Assembly: GCA_948567375.1 (NCBI GenBank)
Contig: OX419755.1
Span: forward strand, 63,616,944 to 63,680,943
Origin: Lunularia cruciata
Lineage: Eukaryota; Streptophyta; Marchantiopsida; Lunulariales; Lunulariaceae
Reading direction: 5' to 3'
DNA: 64,000 nucleotides
The notes under the pieces are model-generated. The model did not search any database and was not told the DNA's origin. It was given only the letters and a program-made list of their open reading frames with translations. Shown one piece after another: positions 1 to 10,872 of this stretch (the stretch's first letter is position 1; each line of letters begins with the position of its first letter). Position numbers and translations under genes: made by a program.

Positions 1-1506
1 TCTCGTAATCTTCTCAAGAATTTAAATTATAATATTAATTAAATAATTCAGTAACTGAATGCTCTTGAGACTTTAATCATCCATAAATTATTTAACGGGA
101 AAATCTAACATCATCGTAAAATAACCATGGTTTCTTGTATTAAAACCCAATATATATCTTACGTGTAAACGTCTTTACTACGGACAACGGTAAGCTCTAT
201 GTGTACTATTATGTCCTTTTGGTCTTGCGAGTATTCTTGCAAGTAACAGTGTCGTTCGTACCTTCTTCGCTTACATATGATTTAGACGTTGTGGTCTCAT
301 GCACACATTATTCCTCTCTGCACTTTTAAGTACAGAAGTTTGTAAGACATTCCATTTGCACTGTGTGTGACAATTCACATGAATTGAAATTCATATATAT
401 ATGAAAATTATTCATACTCAAGACTCATGTTTTCACTTTAGAATATCTATGATATTAAATATACGCAATTAATTTGATAACTCTAAGAAGACGTCATCAA
501 AGGATACATCGTAAGTACCTTTAATGTTTAATTATTAATGATTGGACCTGTTCTCTCTTCTATCCATATAAAGATGCTGTGGTAAATTATCCGGATAAAA
601 TATTCGTATGTATAGGAAAAGAGTTCATATTCAAGCTCAATGTAGAAATTTACAGTGAGAAGTTTGACTATATGAAGTGTATAGAGTCTAATTTAGTAAC
701 TACCAATATGATATTATTCAAAAGCTATGGTACGAGCTACTATACGGTTTCGCACCCACTGGAAGAATGCAAACTAATCAACCAGGCCAAATGTCCTGTT
801 TGGCATGTGACAAGGAGAAGTACTACCGCCGCAAGTTTTTCTCTTGCAACTAAAGTCATTTGCAACACCCAAGGGTGTAGCAGAAACTGAGTTCAGGCGA
901 TTCAAAATTATCTGCACGGTACACAGCAATCTGGTCCACATTGGGAAGTCAAGTTTCATCGGTGTTGTTGGGGTAACAATCTAAGGACCATCGTCATGTC
1001 TGAGAACATTTGTACAGAGTTTTGCGGACAACCAACTCATTCTGAAATGCCCAGATCACATATAACGTGCAGAGAGGATCCCCTGCAGACAGCGTTTTGA
1101 GCTTAGCACGAATTATCTCAAATCTCCAAATTTTACAGCAACTGGTCCAGGGTAAATCCATTCACCCTGACCTTTGTTCACTTAGCGCATTCGCCTTTTG
1201 ATCAAAGAACTACAGTGCTGGTTCGAAGCATTTAACCTCGTTATGGGACTCTAAGCTAAGAGCGAGAGTGAACCGAAACAGAAACTTTCAAAGCAGTCCA
1301 ATTCTGGTCTAGACCACTTTCCTTAAGAGGACGTCCATAAGAACTCACCTGAACACTGCTAACACGTTCAGAACATCATGCATTAAACTATTTTATAATG
1401 GGTATCCATAGAAGAATAACTCGTCATGAACCTGATCCCTAAACTACATATTAACATAGCAGCATAACTTTGTTACATTCGTATAATACAGACACCTACT
1501 CCCTAA
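1..1506. other. No gene recognised (3' flank of CPR5)
   Basis: AT-rich sequence downstream of the minus-strand CPR5 gene. Short open frames exist on both strands (for example near 579-890 on the plus strand), but none shows a domain, a repeat or a convincing splice structure. I see nothing that can be named; part of it may be CPR5 3' UTR. Confidence 0.4.
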
Positions 1507-1534
1507 CATCTACTTGAACGAATTCAAGTAGATG
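1507..1534. repeat. Perfect 12-bp hairpin downstream of CPR5
   Basis: Two perfectly complementary 12-base arms (CATCTACTTGAA and TTCAAGTAGATG) are separated by the four-base loop CGAA. It lies about 130 bp beyond the CPR5 stop codon, so it would fall in the 3' UTR or just past the transcript end. Confidence 0.8.
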
Positions 1535-1665
1535 AGAAGTAAATGAGAAGAAGCCCGAGGGAAGGTAATAATGAGACGATGTCTAAATCGACGCCCAATC
1601 TACATTCTACTTCTCTTCACTCGCATTGCTGTACAATTTCTTCGATCACCTGAGATCTAAATGGC

Positions 1666-3960
1666 TCAAGGAATCACTCGATAATGACTACTCGAAGTAC
1701 TCGGTGACCACCAGTCCAGGAATATTTGCAAAATATCCTCAGGGGATGCAAAGGGAAGGAGTCCAGTCATGAGTGGGAGAATTAAGACTAAAATTGAGTG
1801 GAAGGTAAAGCGAGCAACGGCAGAGCATATCCGAGATCCTAAAGGTGCTTTTTCGAAATAGCTTCTTGGTGGATGCCCATTAAGGAAATGATATAGCGGC
1901 GGAGTAAAGCATGTTGCGAACGCATGCAAAGAACAATAACATTCCCACAACACAACCCAGTGCAGCCCACTACCACCTAAGGTATCAATTGATAGCTTCC
2001 CTGCGAAACCACATACGCCCCCGAGGACAATGACAATAATAGTGGCGGGCATTGCTTGACTGGAACTGGTTACGCTTCGTCGAAGAAGTGTGGCAGCCAC
2101 AAAGATGATAGTGCCAAGGCCTATCGACATCCGTATAGCCTTTGTGGCCTCACAAGTGAATGCTTGCAACTGAAACGTCAGAGCATTCAAGCTGTTGTAC
2201 ACCCAATTAGTGCCCAGCCAACTATTTTGAACGTTTTCCTGCAGGCAGCAAACACCCAGTACATCAGCGGTTTAGTCGTTTTTCAGTCTATTCTTATGTC
2301 ATTGTCACGCCATGAATTCACGCATTCGTCTAATGTCCTTTTCAAACAAGGTTTACCATTTGGTTTAATACTGTGTGCGCATCTAGCAGATCTCTGGATA
2401 ATCTCAACCTACTACCTTCAAAATCGACATCTAGCAAGACCATTAGAAACTAGGATAGCCACAACTCACCCTGACTGGAGGCTGGCATACTCTCACCACA
2501 CTAGTGAGTCTTTCGTATGAAAACTTCCAAAAACTGAAACCAAGAGCCAAAAGCATTACGCAAAGCCCCGCAACTAACTGGTCAGCACAGGTTCGACTGA
2601 ACTCGTTATATGCTTTGTCCAGCTTGCGATCCTGGAACTCATTTTCCTTAAATTCTACTTTGGTGCGGCTTAAATCCACATTTTCTCTCAAAAGTGAGTT
2701 GGACTCGGAATAAAGATGCAGATGGTCTTCCTTGATAGCCAGACCCCTTATCTTGTGCGCAAGTTCCACTTCAAGCAGATAGTTGCGACGCTCTTGGGCG
2801 CTGACGTGTCTTTGAAAGAGCTCTTGCTGAAACCTATCTCCAGCGGCAACAGTATAACCAACAGCAGTAGACGAAGATCTCGCAAGCACCAGAGCATCGA
2901 GCGTGGGAACGTCTGCAGACTGGAGACTATCTGCTGAAGAGTGAACTGCCGTTCCTTGACTTTGAGCGAAAGAGTTAGTTGCAGAACCAGATCTTTTGCG
3001 CACATCTCCACCTCTTGCATACCTGCCCTGTAAACTTACACTCTGCTCAAGTTCTCGTATGGAACTGCCCCTCATATCTTCACTTGCATCTGGACTTGAG
3101 ACTTGGGGATTCTTAGAACCCAAGACGCTACCGGGTACCACTCCATCAGAACAACGTCCAATGTCATCACTCGGAGTTGCAACACCTGAGTGATCCAGGT
3201 ACTTTCCAGTAGAAGGAACATGCTCCGATATTTCTGGAGTTACAACATCTTGACCCTTGTGAAGTCCAGCCTCCCACTGACTACGCTCTGCACTAGAAAA
3301 GTCACCAGGAAAACTGCTGTAAGGTTGGGTGCGTTTACACATGGGCGAACCCTGCTCTTCAAGACCCGGATCACATACTTCATTATGACCACCAGGAGCT
3401 TCAGCATAGAAAGAGGAGTCGCTTTGACGAGCTCGTTTTGGAAGCTTGCTACTTTCTTCAAGCATAATCCATTCCTCACCACCGCTGGAGTCGTCAGCTG
3501 AGTACATGACTTCATCCTGTGAATATTCCTCTCCAAGTTTGAAGACTTCTCTTTGGCAACCTAACCCTAGTTGGGAGTGCGCACTTGCACTCACATACTT
3601 GTCCGAGCTTGTTTCCCCACAATAATCCTGCTCATCTTGTTTGGCCGCAGTGAAGAAAGAATTCTTATCGTCCTTGAATCTGGAAATGTCATTATCAACT
3701 CTGAAAGGAGAGGTTTCCCCTTCAATTGCGGGTGTCTCCCGACCCTCGTCGCAGACATCGGCGTTCCTCTCGACTACCCCAGAACGTTGTGCCTTATGAA
3801 ATTCCTGTCGTGACTTAGGTTGAGAGACTTTCCATGACTTGGAGGATGCCTGTCTCGTCGGAGTTTGTCTTACTCCTGCTTTGAAGTACGCAGATCTGAC
3901 CCTTGCTCTTGTTCTGTATGTGCTGTTGAATGAAGCCCTAAAATTCTGGACGAAGTGCAA
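1666..3960 (-). CDS. CPR5: CPR5-like nuclear envelope/nuclear pore membrane protein (5' end unresolved)
   Basis: Two exons join in phase: 3960-2470 (497 codons) and 2238-1666 (190 codons plus TGA). The 231-bp intron has a GTGAGT donor and a TGCAG acceptor. The encoded C-terminus matches the plant CPR5 family: a conserved block beginning QERRNYLLEVELAHKIRGLA, a first membrane segment (GLCVMLLALGFSFW), then several more, including the signature GFAGKLSIDTLGG and the late LPLMTGLLPFA segment. The N-terminal half is long, polar, Ser-rich and low complexity, with a basic KRAR patch. Arabidopsis CPR5 is a transmembrane nucleoporin that restrains immunity, cell death and endoreduplication; that role is inferred here by homology. 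At least 687 aa are visible, longer than the roughly 560 aa of Arabidopsis. No in-frame ATG precedes the exon before an upstream stop near 3980, so one or more 5' exons are missing from this model; 3960 marks open frame, not a start. Confidence 0.85.
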
Positions 3961-4720
3961 ACGATGGGTACCTAGTACCTAGATATGAAATATCCAGAAT
4001 CCAGCGAAGTCAAGACTAAATACAATATATAACTCTAAATCAATTCGACATCACATGTCATAACACTCTTTTAAATTTCTCTCATAGATTTTATGACATG
4101 GCGGTACTTTTAACAGACCAGAAAGCAGCTGAGACTCAACTCGTCAGATGAAAGTTCAGTGCTGAAGTAAATATTGGGCTGAGGGAGGCATATTACCGGC
4201 ATCAAAGACTCCTTGATGGCGCTTTCGAGGAGCTGAGTAGGAAAAAAGACAATAGGAAGTCAATCAGACAACACACCAAGAAAGATTTTTAAGTCGCTTC
4301 AAGTAAAACTCAACACATAGCGCACTCTAATGCATAGGAATACACACATTTGACAGGCCTTCGGCTGAAAACTGTCCTGCGAGATGATCACCATTTTGCT
4401 CCAAAACCTGAACTTACAACATATTTGTCAGATGACATGTCTAAAAACTGGAACAAGCCTGACCTGGTACTAGAAGTCCCAGATAAGGTAAAATTTTGGG
4501 AACGAGATACCTATCAGACTCCAAAGTTCACCCCTTTGAATACTTCTGATAGAATACCTAGTCTCAACCTGATCCACTGAACTAATGGTGCTAGACATCG
4601 ACATTCTGGAGTAAACGTCACAGGTCAAGACTACAGTAAGCTCAATTTAGTACCATCAGAGATGTATGCAAATCTATTTCATTTATAGTCGGTTGACTTT
4701 CATCCAGACCAAAGTGAATC
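3961..4720. other. Gap between two minus-strand genes; probable CPR5 5' exon and promoter
   Basis: CPR5 must obtain its start codon from this interval or from a spliced leader, but I could not fix an exon with a convincing donor. A plus-strand open stretch (4350-4580) has no recognisable domain and no splice partners, and is not called. Confidence 0.35.
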
Positions 4721-6089
4721 TTAAAAACACCAGTTCAGGATTACCGGAGAAGGTTTGGATAAGTTTAAGGTTCGATCTAAAGTAATCGGGAAAATCACCT
4801 CGAAAAACACTTGTGCAACAGCCATGCCCAGAGGCTCTGACAATTTCTGCATATCAATGTGTAACTTTTGTCCCAGCTTCGGAGTACTGCTATGAAGAAT
4901 TATGTTGGATCCTGCTTTGTCCATATCAGGCTGATTCCTAGCTCTTCCACCATCTCTTCCACGTTGCGCCCTTATTAGCATCAAGGTCAACAAACCAACA
5001 ACGGTGGCCGTAGTAATAGCACCTCCATCTCCGGGACTCGAAAGAAATTCGCTTGTAGAGGTGGTCACATTTTGTTCGTTCTGCAGTCTGCGAACAAAGC
5101 ACCAGAAAGAAAGAACCATATTCTGCTTAGCCCAATACAGCAGTTGGGGAATTATGTCGTCTCAGAGTGGCAGAAGTGCAGTACATTTACCGGTCCACTG
5201 GCAATAAAGAATCGGATGCGCAAGACTCCAAGCGTTCAATCTCTGAATTCGCCGGATGCTTGAGGTTATTGTCGGCCTGTTGAGAATTAACTTGTCCAAG
5301 AGTTGCTTTCGATCCTGCAATCCCTTCGTCCATCTCGTTCCCGGAACCTGATACAGATCCCTGGCTTTCATCACCGCCGGCAAAGAGGATACGTTTACGG
5401 CTTCTGCTCTCACTATCACTTGCTTCATCTTCTACGACATCAGCCGGTCCAGTTATAAATTGCCTTTCCCGAACATTCATAATCCCAGAAACAGTTGATG
5501 CATTATTGCTTATCTTCCACACGGAATCCCTCAAATTTCTCTCTTTACTCCGAGATAGGTCCTCCATTTCATACAGCCCTGAACCATCTACCTCTGTTTT
5601 AACAACATGCAGCAGCTCCTGAGCACCTCCAGGTTCTAAGTTTTCCTGCTCCTCCTCTCTTGTATGTAGCTTCATTGGTTCACGCCATCTAGCTTCCTGT
5701 GCTTCGACCTGTTCCGGGATCAACCAAGTATCATACTCCTCCCCAGGCTTGATCGCCGCATCAGCGTCCTGATCGTACAGCTCAAGAAATCCTGGAAGCT
5801 CAGGAGGTGACCTGATCCTTTCCACACATAACAACCAGCGTTCCAAAGCACGTTCCTCTTTGCTATCCCTTACACAATCCGTAAGCGCATTCCATGTTTT
5901 CACTTGAGGATGAGATGACGATTCCTCCTCAACGTCTCCTCCGTTACCATTACTACTCACCAATGAGGCTTGGCCAACAGGTGCAGTGGCAAGTCCAATT
6001 CCGATTCCAACGAGAATGTGCAGCAATCCAGAACAGCATCGCACGCAATTTCTGCCTCTTCTATTACTCACTAATACCCGCCGAGGCAT
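4721..6089 (-). CDS. Unrecognised two-exon membrane protein, 421 aa
   Basis: Exon 1 is 6089-5191 and exon 2 is 5087-4721. The 103-bp intron has a GTAAAT donor and a TTCGCAG acceptor. Joining them keeps the frame and gives exactly 422 codons including the stop, which strongly supports the model. The start chosen is the first ATG (6089); upstream in-frame codons lack one. The protein begins basic (MPRRVLVSNRRGRNC), then has a hydrophobic stretch at about residues 18-40 that could be a signal anchor or cleaved signal. A long acidic, Glu/Ser-rich region follows, with a Trp/Cys-containing helical block (WNALTDCVRD...LERWLLCVERI, about residues 67-95). A second hydrophobic segment lies at about 323-338 (AITTATVVGLLTLMLI), followed by an Arg-rich patch. 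The last 50 residues are moderately hydrophobic. I do not recognise the family. It is co-oriented with CPR5 and ends about 760 bp before it. Confidence 0.7.
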
Positions 6090-6280
6090 CTTTTTCTCCA
6101 CTCACTGCTGCATCCCCTTTCGGTAGAGCCCTGCACAAAGGACAACACAACGACAGAAACTGCAGTCGCTAAGTCCCATCACGCTCGTAATTTCGAATAT
6201 CTCATCCTTGTACGGCTTGATGGAGCCATCCCATCCTTCGCGTTTTTCTACGCGGTCGCCTTTCTCACCATTTCGAATAT
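6090..6280 (-). promoter_or_regulatory. Upstream region of the membrane-protein gene, with a shared ~65-bp motif
   Basis: Immediately upstream of the ATG at 6089. Positions about 6210-6275 contain the motif CCCATCCTTCGCGTTTTTCT and flanking sequence. The same motif recurs in inverse orientation at 6895-6960 and 58862-58910. Its position 120-190 bp upstream of the start suggests promoter or leader sequence, but a dispersed repeat is equally possible. Confidence 0.45.
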
Positions 6281-6613
6281 GTTATGAGAGTTTCTTTTCA
6301 TGCTGCCTGTGGCAACCCGCCACATGAAAGCTGTCATCTGTCTACGTGTCACCCCGGAGTCTACGTGGCTGTGGACGTTGCTCGCTAAGCACGACCACTT
6401 GTGATTCTTGCTATTACCGTTGAAAATTACTGTAGGTCTCGTCTACTAATAGTTAACGACGGTGATATTTTTCAACGACGCATCAATCTTTACACGAGAA
6501 CCAAAGTGTTACCGACGGTGGCTGGTTTCGCTGATAACATTTTAGGTCGGAATTTAATTACTGCCATCTTCCTTATAAGTATCTTTTTAAGCGATATGCA
6601 ATTTTTATTTTTA

Positions 6614-6642
6614 TATTTATTTATTTATTTATTTATTTATAA
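6614..6642. repeat. (ATTT)n microsatellite
   Basis: About six uninterrupted tetranucleotide units of ATTT, in AT-rich intergenic sequence. Confidence 0.9.
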
Positions 6643-7510
6643 TATAGTAGTCCGCAGTTGTAGCACTGACTAGGAACACCTCGGTAAACTTTTGAAGATA
6701 AGTTGCAAATCATATTATCAAACATAGATGGGTAAGTGTTCATCAACTAAAAGGTTTGTAATGATGTCGAATGCGGAAAAATATCTAGATACAATATGGA
6801 CTAGTCAAATGAATGGAATGTACCTGCAATATGATATATACGACACATAGCCTTTTAACACATGTATCAAATATTGCACAAGAGCTTACTATACGAAAAA
6901 GGGGAGACCATGTAGAAAACACGAAGGATGGGAAGAACCCCATCGAACCGTACAAGGGAGCTTACTTTACTAGGAAATAACCTCTTCGTGCCGTTGGATC
7001 AAATTTTGTACGTGACATTCTTATACTAAATAAATAAGGGTATTGCTTTCACTCTTATTTTACAGTACAGACTACTTTAAACAACAAATATCCATTGCTA
7101 TGTAGAAATTATGAACTAATACAAGAGAGCAATCGAACTAGGTAATATTTCTTTTGATACTTCAAGGAAATACAAGTGATGTGATCCGCTTCAAATTTTC
7201 ACATACTAGGGGCTCTATATACTTTAAAATCCTTTTACGGAACGTGTAAAATTCAGAAATTCTTTTTTACGGGCAGTCTGTAAACGTCTTATGGATGCGG
7301 TGCGGGAGGGGGGAGCGTGAATTTTATGGGTAATGTCCGTGGCCAAATAAAGTTTTACGTGTTGCAAACGACGTGACACATAATTTTGTACGGGGTTAGG
7401 AGTACTCTATAGAATTTAATAGGAGATTTTCAAAATAGAATGTCTAGGGACTTTACGATAATGGGACTCTTTAGTAGTGCGTATATTGCGGGACCCATAA
7501 CGAAAACTGG

Positions 7511-7640
7511 GGATTTCAAGAATGGTCAGTAAATATTAGGGGCAGAGGAAACGGGGGTTTCCAAAAATGGTCAGTAAATATTAGGGGCGAAGAAAACAGG
7601 GAGTTTCAAGAATGGTCCGTAAATATTATGGGGTTTTTCA
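7511..7640. repeat. Three ~45-bp tandem repeats
   Basis: The core TTTC[A/C]A[A/G]AATGGTC then AGTAAATATTAGGGG occurs three times, starting near 7514, 7558 and 7604 (spacing 44 and 46 bp), with few substitutions. Confidence 0.75.
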
Positions 7641-8218
7641 AGTCCATAAAGAATCCATCAACTCTCTTTATAGGTTGTCTACAAACATTTTATGGCCGGT
7701 GTAGAGAAGGTTACCCATGGGCTTTACAGGCTGCGGCCTAAAGTTGTAAAAGCCCTACGGGTCATGATTTTTGTGACCCGTAAGATTTCTAGATATTTTG
7801 GTACCTATAAATATTAATTGTAGTATTAATTGATAATTTCAAATGTGGAAAAGTGACCCTTATTTGCGTTTTATATGCATTTTAAAATGTAGAGATGTGA
7901 CACTGAAGGGTTTTGAAAAGAATAGGCATTATATGAGGGTCGAGGGGATTAGCTCACAATGAACATGGCCAGATATGTGGGCTCTACCGATCGATCGCAT
8001 CGCATGTGCATTTGTAGTGTTTCCCGTTGCCAAAAAATCACTCATCAATTCTTCTTTGCACCACCCTCACAGTTTATGTCGACCCAACACACCTAACCCC
8101 ATCAGAAGAACACCCAATGATAGATTTAAGTTCACTATTGATTTTAGCTCGAATCTAACATTTGCTTTGAGAATCCAACTATACCCGTAATTATCTACCC
8201 CTTCACTCAAAAGAAAAT

Positions 8219-8668
8219 CTTAGTTCAACCCATATTTTCTTTACACTAAGAGTAGACATTAAGTTTCAAATTTAACTCTACCTTATATTTTCTTTAGAGA
8301 TTCAATTTCATCTTTTAGCTTAACCTAGTATTTTCTTTCCACATCATCCATGAGAAAGTCCACATTGAGTTTCTATTTCTGGCTAAACTTAAATTTTGGC
8401 TCTCCCCAAAGGCTTAACCTTTTATCTCTTGTTCAGTGAATCATGCCACACATTAGTAGTTGAGAGTTGAAAGCATCTCACAAGGAAATTGAAAAAACTA
8501 TACACCTCACTCTAGGGTTGGAAATGGAAGAAACCTAGGATTTAGTAAATTTTAGTACAGATGACTGGGCAAGGGAGCTTCAAGGACAAGGAGGAAAGTG
8601 AGTATGACTTTGACATTGACTTGTTGGTAAAGTGGCAGGATTTTATACATAGTAGCATATATCTTACC
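8219..8668. repeat. Duplicated left flank of the outer chromovirus, copy A
   Basis: The sequence starting CTTAGTTCAACCC is repeated almost colinearly at 22817-23273. It ends with the 5-bp TTACC directly before the chromovirus LTR in both copies, so it is the pre-insertion flank, duplicated together with the element. A short open stretch (around 8525-8640) is Asp/Leu-rich but not recognisable. Confidence 0.8.
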
Positions 8669-9152
8669 TATAATAATATGGAATTTACCCATGAGTTAGT
8701 TGAGACTAACAAAATAGCAAGTTGGCCAAATTAGCCAAGAATTATAAAAATATCTAGAAGCATCTGGAAGCTACTTGGTTACCTTCCAAGTAATGGGTTA
8801 ATGTCCATACCAAGTGGTGACTTTAGGGAGAAGTTTATTTGGAAGCTTCTCGGCTAGCTTAGCTTGCATGCCAAGTAGATTGCTTCTAGAAGGAAGCTTT
8901 CTCAACTAGCTTAGCTTGCACATCAAGTAGACATTTTTTAGAAGAAAACTTCTCAAGAAGTTTCCCAAGTACTTTGGCTTGCACTCTAAGAAAGCAGTTT
9001 ATAGGAAGCTTCTCAAGAACCTTGTATGTTTCCTATTTAATACCAAAGCCCGAGCTCATACTAAGCATTTGGAGGTTTTGTTATTTGAGAGTCCTAATGT
9101 GATCTTTCATTCCAATCTTCCATTTTCTTATTTCTCTCCTTGGTCTTTTACA
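8669..9152 (+). repeat. Family I chromovirus 5' LTR, outer element, copy A
   Basis: The LTR runs from TATAATAATATGG (mutated TGTAA...) to TCTTTTACA. It shares its palindromic GAAGCTTC-rich U3 with the LTRs at 10176, 15398, 23274, 47756 and 54145. A degraded initiator-Met primer-binding site (TGGTTTTAGTGC, 9154-9165) follows immediately, so this is a 5' LTR rather than a solo LTR. It is preceded by TTACC; TTAAC follows the partner 3' LTR at 48284. Confidence 0.8.
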
Positions 9153-9676
9153 TTGGTTTTAGTGCAAGAATAGAATAGATGGAATTTATGGACCACAAAA
9201 TCCATTTCCACCAAACCATCAAGATTTTTGTATCCATGTACTACCCAAGCATCATTTCACATAGTTCATCATCTCATGGTTTGGGCAAAATTTTCTTAAT
9301 GCAATCACATTGTTTGATTAATCCTTGGTACTTCAAGTTGTAACTAATGGGGAATGGTGGGCGTGTTGTATCTACATGTTAACTTAGATAAATTGTATGT
9401 AGATTATATAGAGTAGTGGCCATAGCGGCAATGCCCAAATTTATCATTGCCATGTAGCAATAAATTAAGCACCTTACTTGATTGTTGAAAGAACAAGATC
9501 ATCAAGAATAAGAGCATGTAAATAGAGCACCATTTTGAGAAGGAGAGCAAATCCAATTTCCAAAGTCCGAGTTATTTGAAAGCAAAAACCTCTCAAGCGT
9601 AATGGAGAATTTTTTTTTTGTAAATAATATTTTGAAGCTACAAATCTTCAAGATGAACATAGATAGATTTTCTTGG
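9153..9676 (+). pseudogene. Leader and N-terminal gag fragment of the outer chromovirus, copy A
   Basis: Aligns colinearly to the leader and gag start of the better-preserved element Ia (10602-11140). It breaks off at the gag position ...TCTTGG, exactly where the family II array begins. The matching remainder of gag resumes at 43627. The frame is broken and no protein is expected. Confidence 0.75.
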
Positions 9677-10121
9677 TGTCATGCCATTTATAATATTTAT
9701 ACCTAGATTGCTCAGACTCTAGAGTAGTAGTGTTGGTAGTCAGCAGTATTTTGGTAGTTACTCATATGTTGACAAATAGATTTTGTGTTTAGGGTATTGA
9801 CTACACGGTAGGACCTACCGTCACTTGCACCATTTGGATTGTCAAGTGTGACATCAATTAGACCGTTAGGATTTGAGACCTAGCTCAAGTTCATGGAGTA
9901 TAGTTTCAAAGTGCAGCTCCAAAGAGCTCACTTCTCTAATGTTGAGCCTTCGAGTTCCTGACTAGGGTAGACGGAGATTGACAAGCATCACTTGGATTCT
10001 CTTAGCTAGAGTGGGCATGCTTGATTGTAATTGGTGCCCAATTGTTGGCAGATTATTGAGTGATAGATCAAGTATTGATCTGATTGAGTGTGATTCAAGT
10101 TTTGTAAACAAACTAATTACA
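9677..10121 (+). repeat. Family II LTR, copy A (lacks the first ~107 bp)
   Basis: Corresponds to the complete 556-bp LTR at 42969-43524 from its nucleotide 108 (TGTCATGCC) to its end (ATTACA). The family II leader follows (TCAAAGAAGTGAGG...). No tRNA-like primer-binding site directly abuts the LTR end. Confidence 0.7.
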
Positions 10122-10175
10122 TCAAAGAAGTGAGGTTAGGGTGAAGTCGGGTGCAGGAATTGAGAGTGTTGATGG
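10122..10175 (+). mobile_element. Family II copy A leader, left of the Ia insertion
   Basis: Matches the leader of copies B (24913 on) and C (35164 on). It is interrupted at GATGG by element Ia and resumes at 15809; in copies B and C this point is uninterrupted. Confidence 0.75.
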
Positions 10176-10601
10176 TGTAACAATATGGAGTTTAGCGATG
10201 AAGTCAGTCAGGCTTATGAAGTAGCACATAAGACAAATTAACCTAGAATATTCTGGAAGTATCTAGGAAGCGTCTTGGGAAGCTTCCCGGTTAGCTTAGC
10301 TTGCACCTTAAGTAAGTAGCTTCTAGAAGGAAGCTTCTAGAAGCTTCCAACTAGCTTAGCTTGCATGCAAAGTAGGCGGCTTCTAGAAGGAAGCTTCTTG
10401 AGAAGCTTCCTAATTAACTTGGCTTGCACTCTAAGAAAGCGGCTTGAGGAAGCTTTGTGAGAAGCTTCTCAAGGGCCTTGTATGCTACCTATAAATACCA
10501 AAGCCAAAGCTCATGCTAGGCATTTGGAGTTTTCCCTCATTCAAGTGTCCCAATGTGAGTTTCCATTCTCCTATTTCTCTCCTCGATTTTGGTCTTTTAC
10601 A
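10176..10601 (+). repeat. Element Ia 5' LTR
   Basis: 426 bp, TGTAACAATATGG ... GGTCTTTTACA. It contains repeated GAAGCTTC palindromes and a TATA box. Confidence 0.92.
10321..10500 (+). promoter_or_regulatory. Element Ia promoter: heat-shock-element arrays and TATA box
   Basis: GAAGCTTCTAGAAGCTTC at 10330-10347 is a perfect four-unit heat shock element (alternating GAA and TTC every five bases). Further GAAnnTTC units follow around 10390-10470, and a canonical TATAAATA box lies at 10490-10497. Heat shock factors bind at least three such units. The arrangement is that of a heat-inducible LTR promoter; inducibility itself is inference. Confidence 0.65.
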
Positions 10602-10602
10602 T

Positions 10603-10614
10603 TGGTATCAGAGC
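10603..10614 (+). other. Primer-binding site, initiator-Met tRNA type
   Basis: TGGTATCAGAGC lies one base after the 5' LTR; it is the standard plant primer-binding site complementary to the 3' end of tRNA-iMet. Confidence 0.92.
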
Positions 10615-10872
10615 AGGAATGGGCTGGATGGAATTTATGGACCACCAAATCCACTTCTGCCAAACCATTGGGACTTTCATGTCCAAATATTACCAAAGCA
10701 TCGTTTCACACAATTCATCACCTCACACTTTGGGCAGGATTTTCTACATATGATCACCGTGTCAGAGGAACCCTTGATACTTCTAGTTGTAACTTATGGA
10801 AAACGGTGGACGTGTTGTATCTATGTGTTAATCAACTACATAAATTGAGGGTAGTGGAATAGAGTAGTAGCA

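Larger units (their letters stand above)
6281..8218. other. Intergenic DNA without a recognised gene
   Basis: No coding signal on either strand. It holds the ATTT microsatellite, a second copy of the ~65-bp motif (inverse orientation, about 6895-6960), a 45-bp tandem repeat near 7511-7640, and two related phrases around 7265-7300 and 7668-7705 (TTTA[C/T]...TCTGTAAAC and TCTACAAAC types) that look like degraded direct repeats. Confidence 0.5.

Noticed and set aside
579-890. Plus-strand 103-codon frame with several Cys
   Set aside because: The Cys spacing fits no zinc-binding motif and the flanking frames are closed.
4350-4580. Plus-strand 76-codon frame with a protein-like composition
   Set aside because: No domain, no splice partners and no homologue that I recognise; it overlaps the expected 5' region of CPR5 on the other strand.
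10440-10470. Regularly spaced GAAGCTTC palindromes as a CRISPR-like or satellite array
   Set aside because: Units are not separated by unique spacers. They lie within LTR U3 in every copy and are better explained as heat shock elements.
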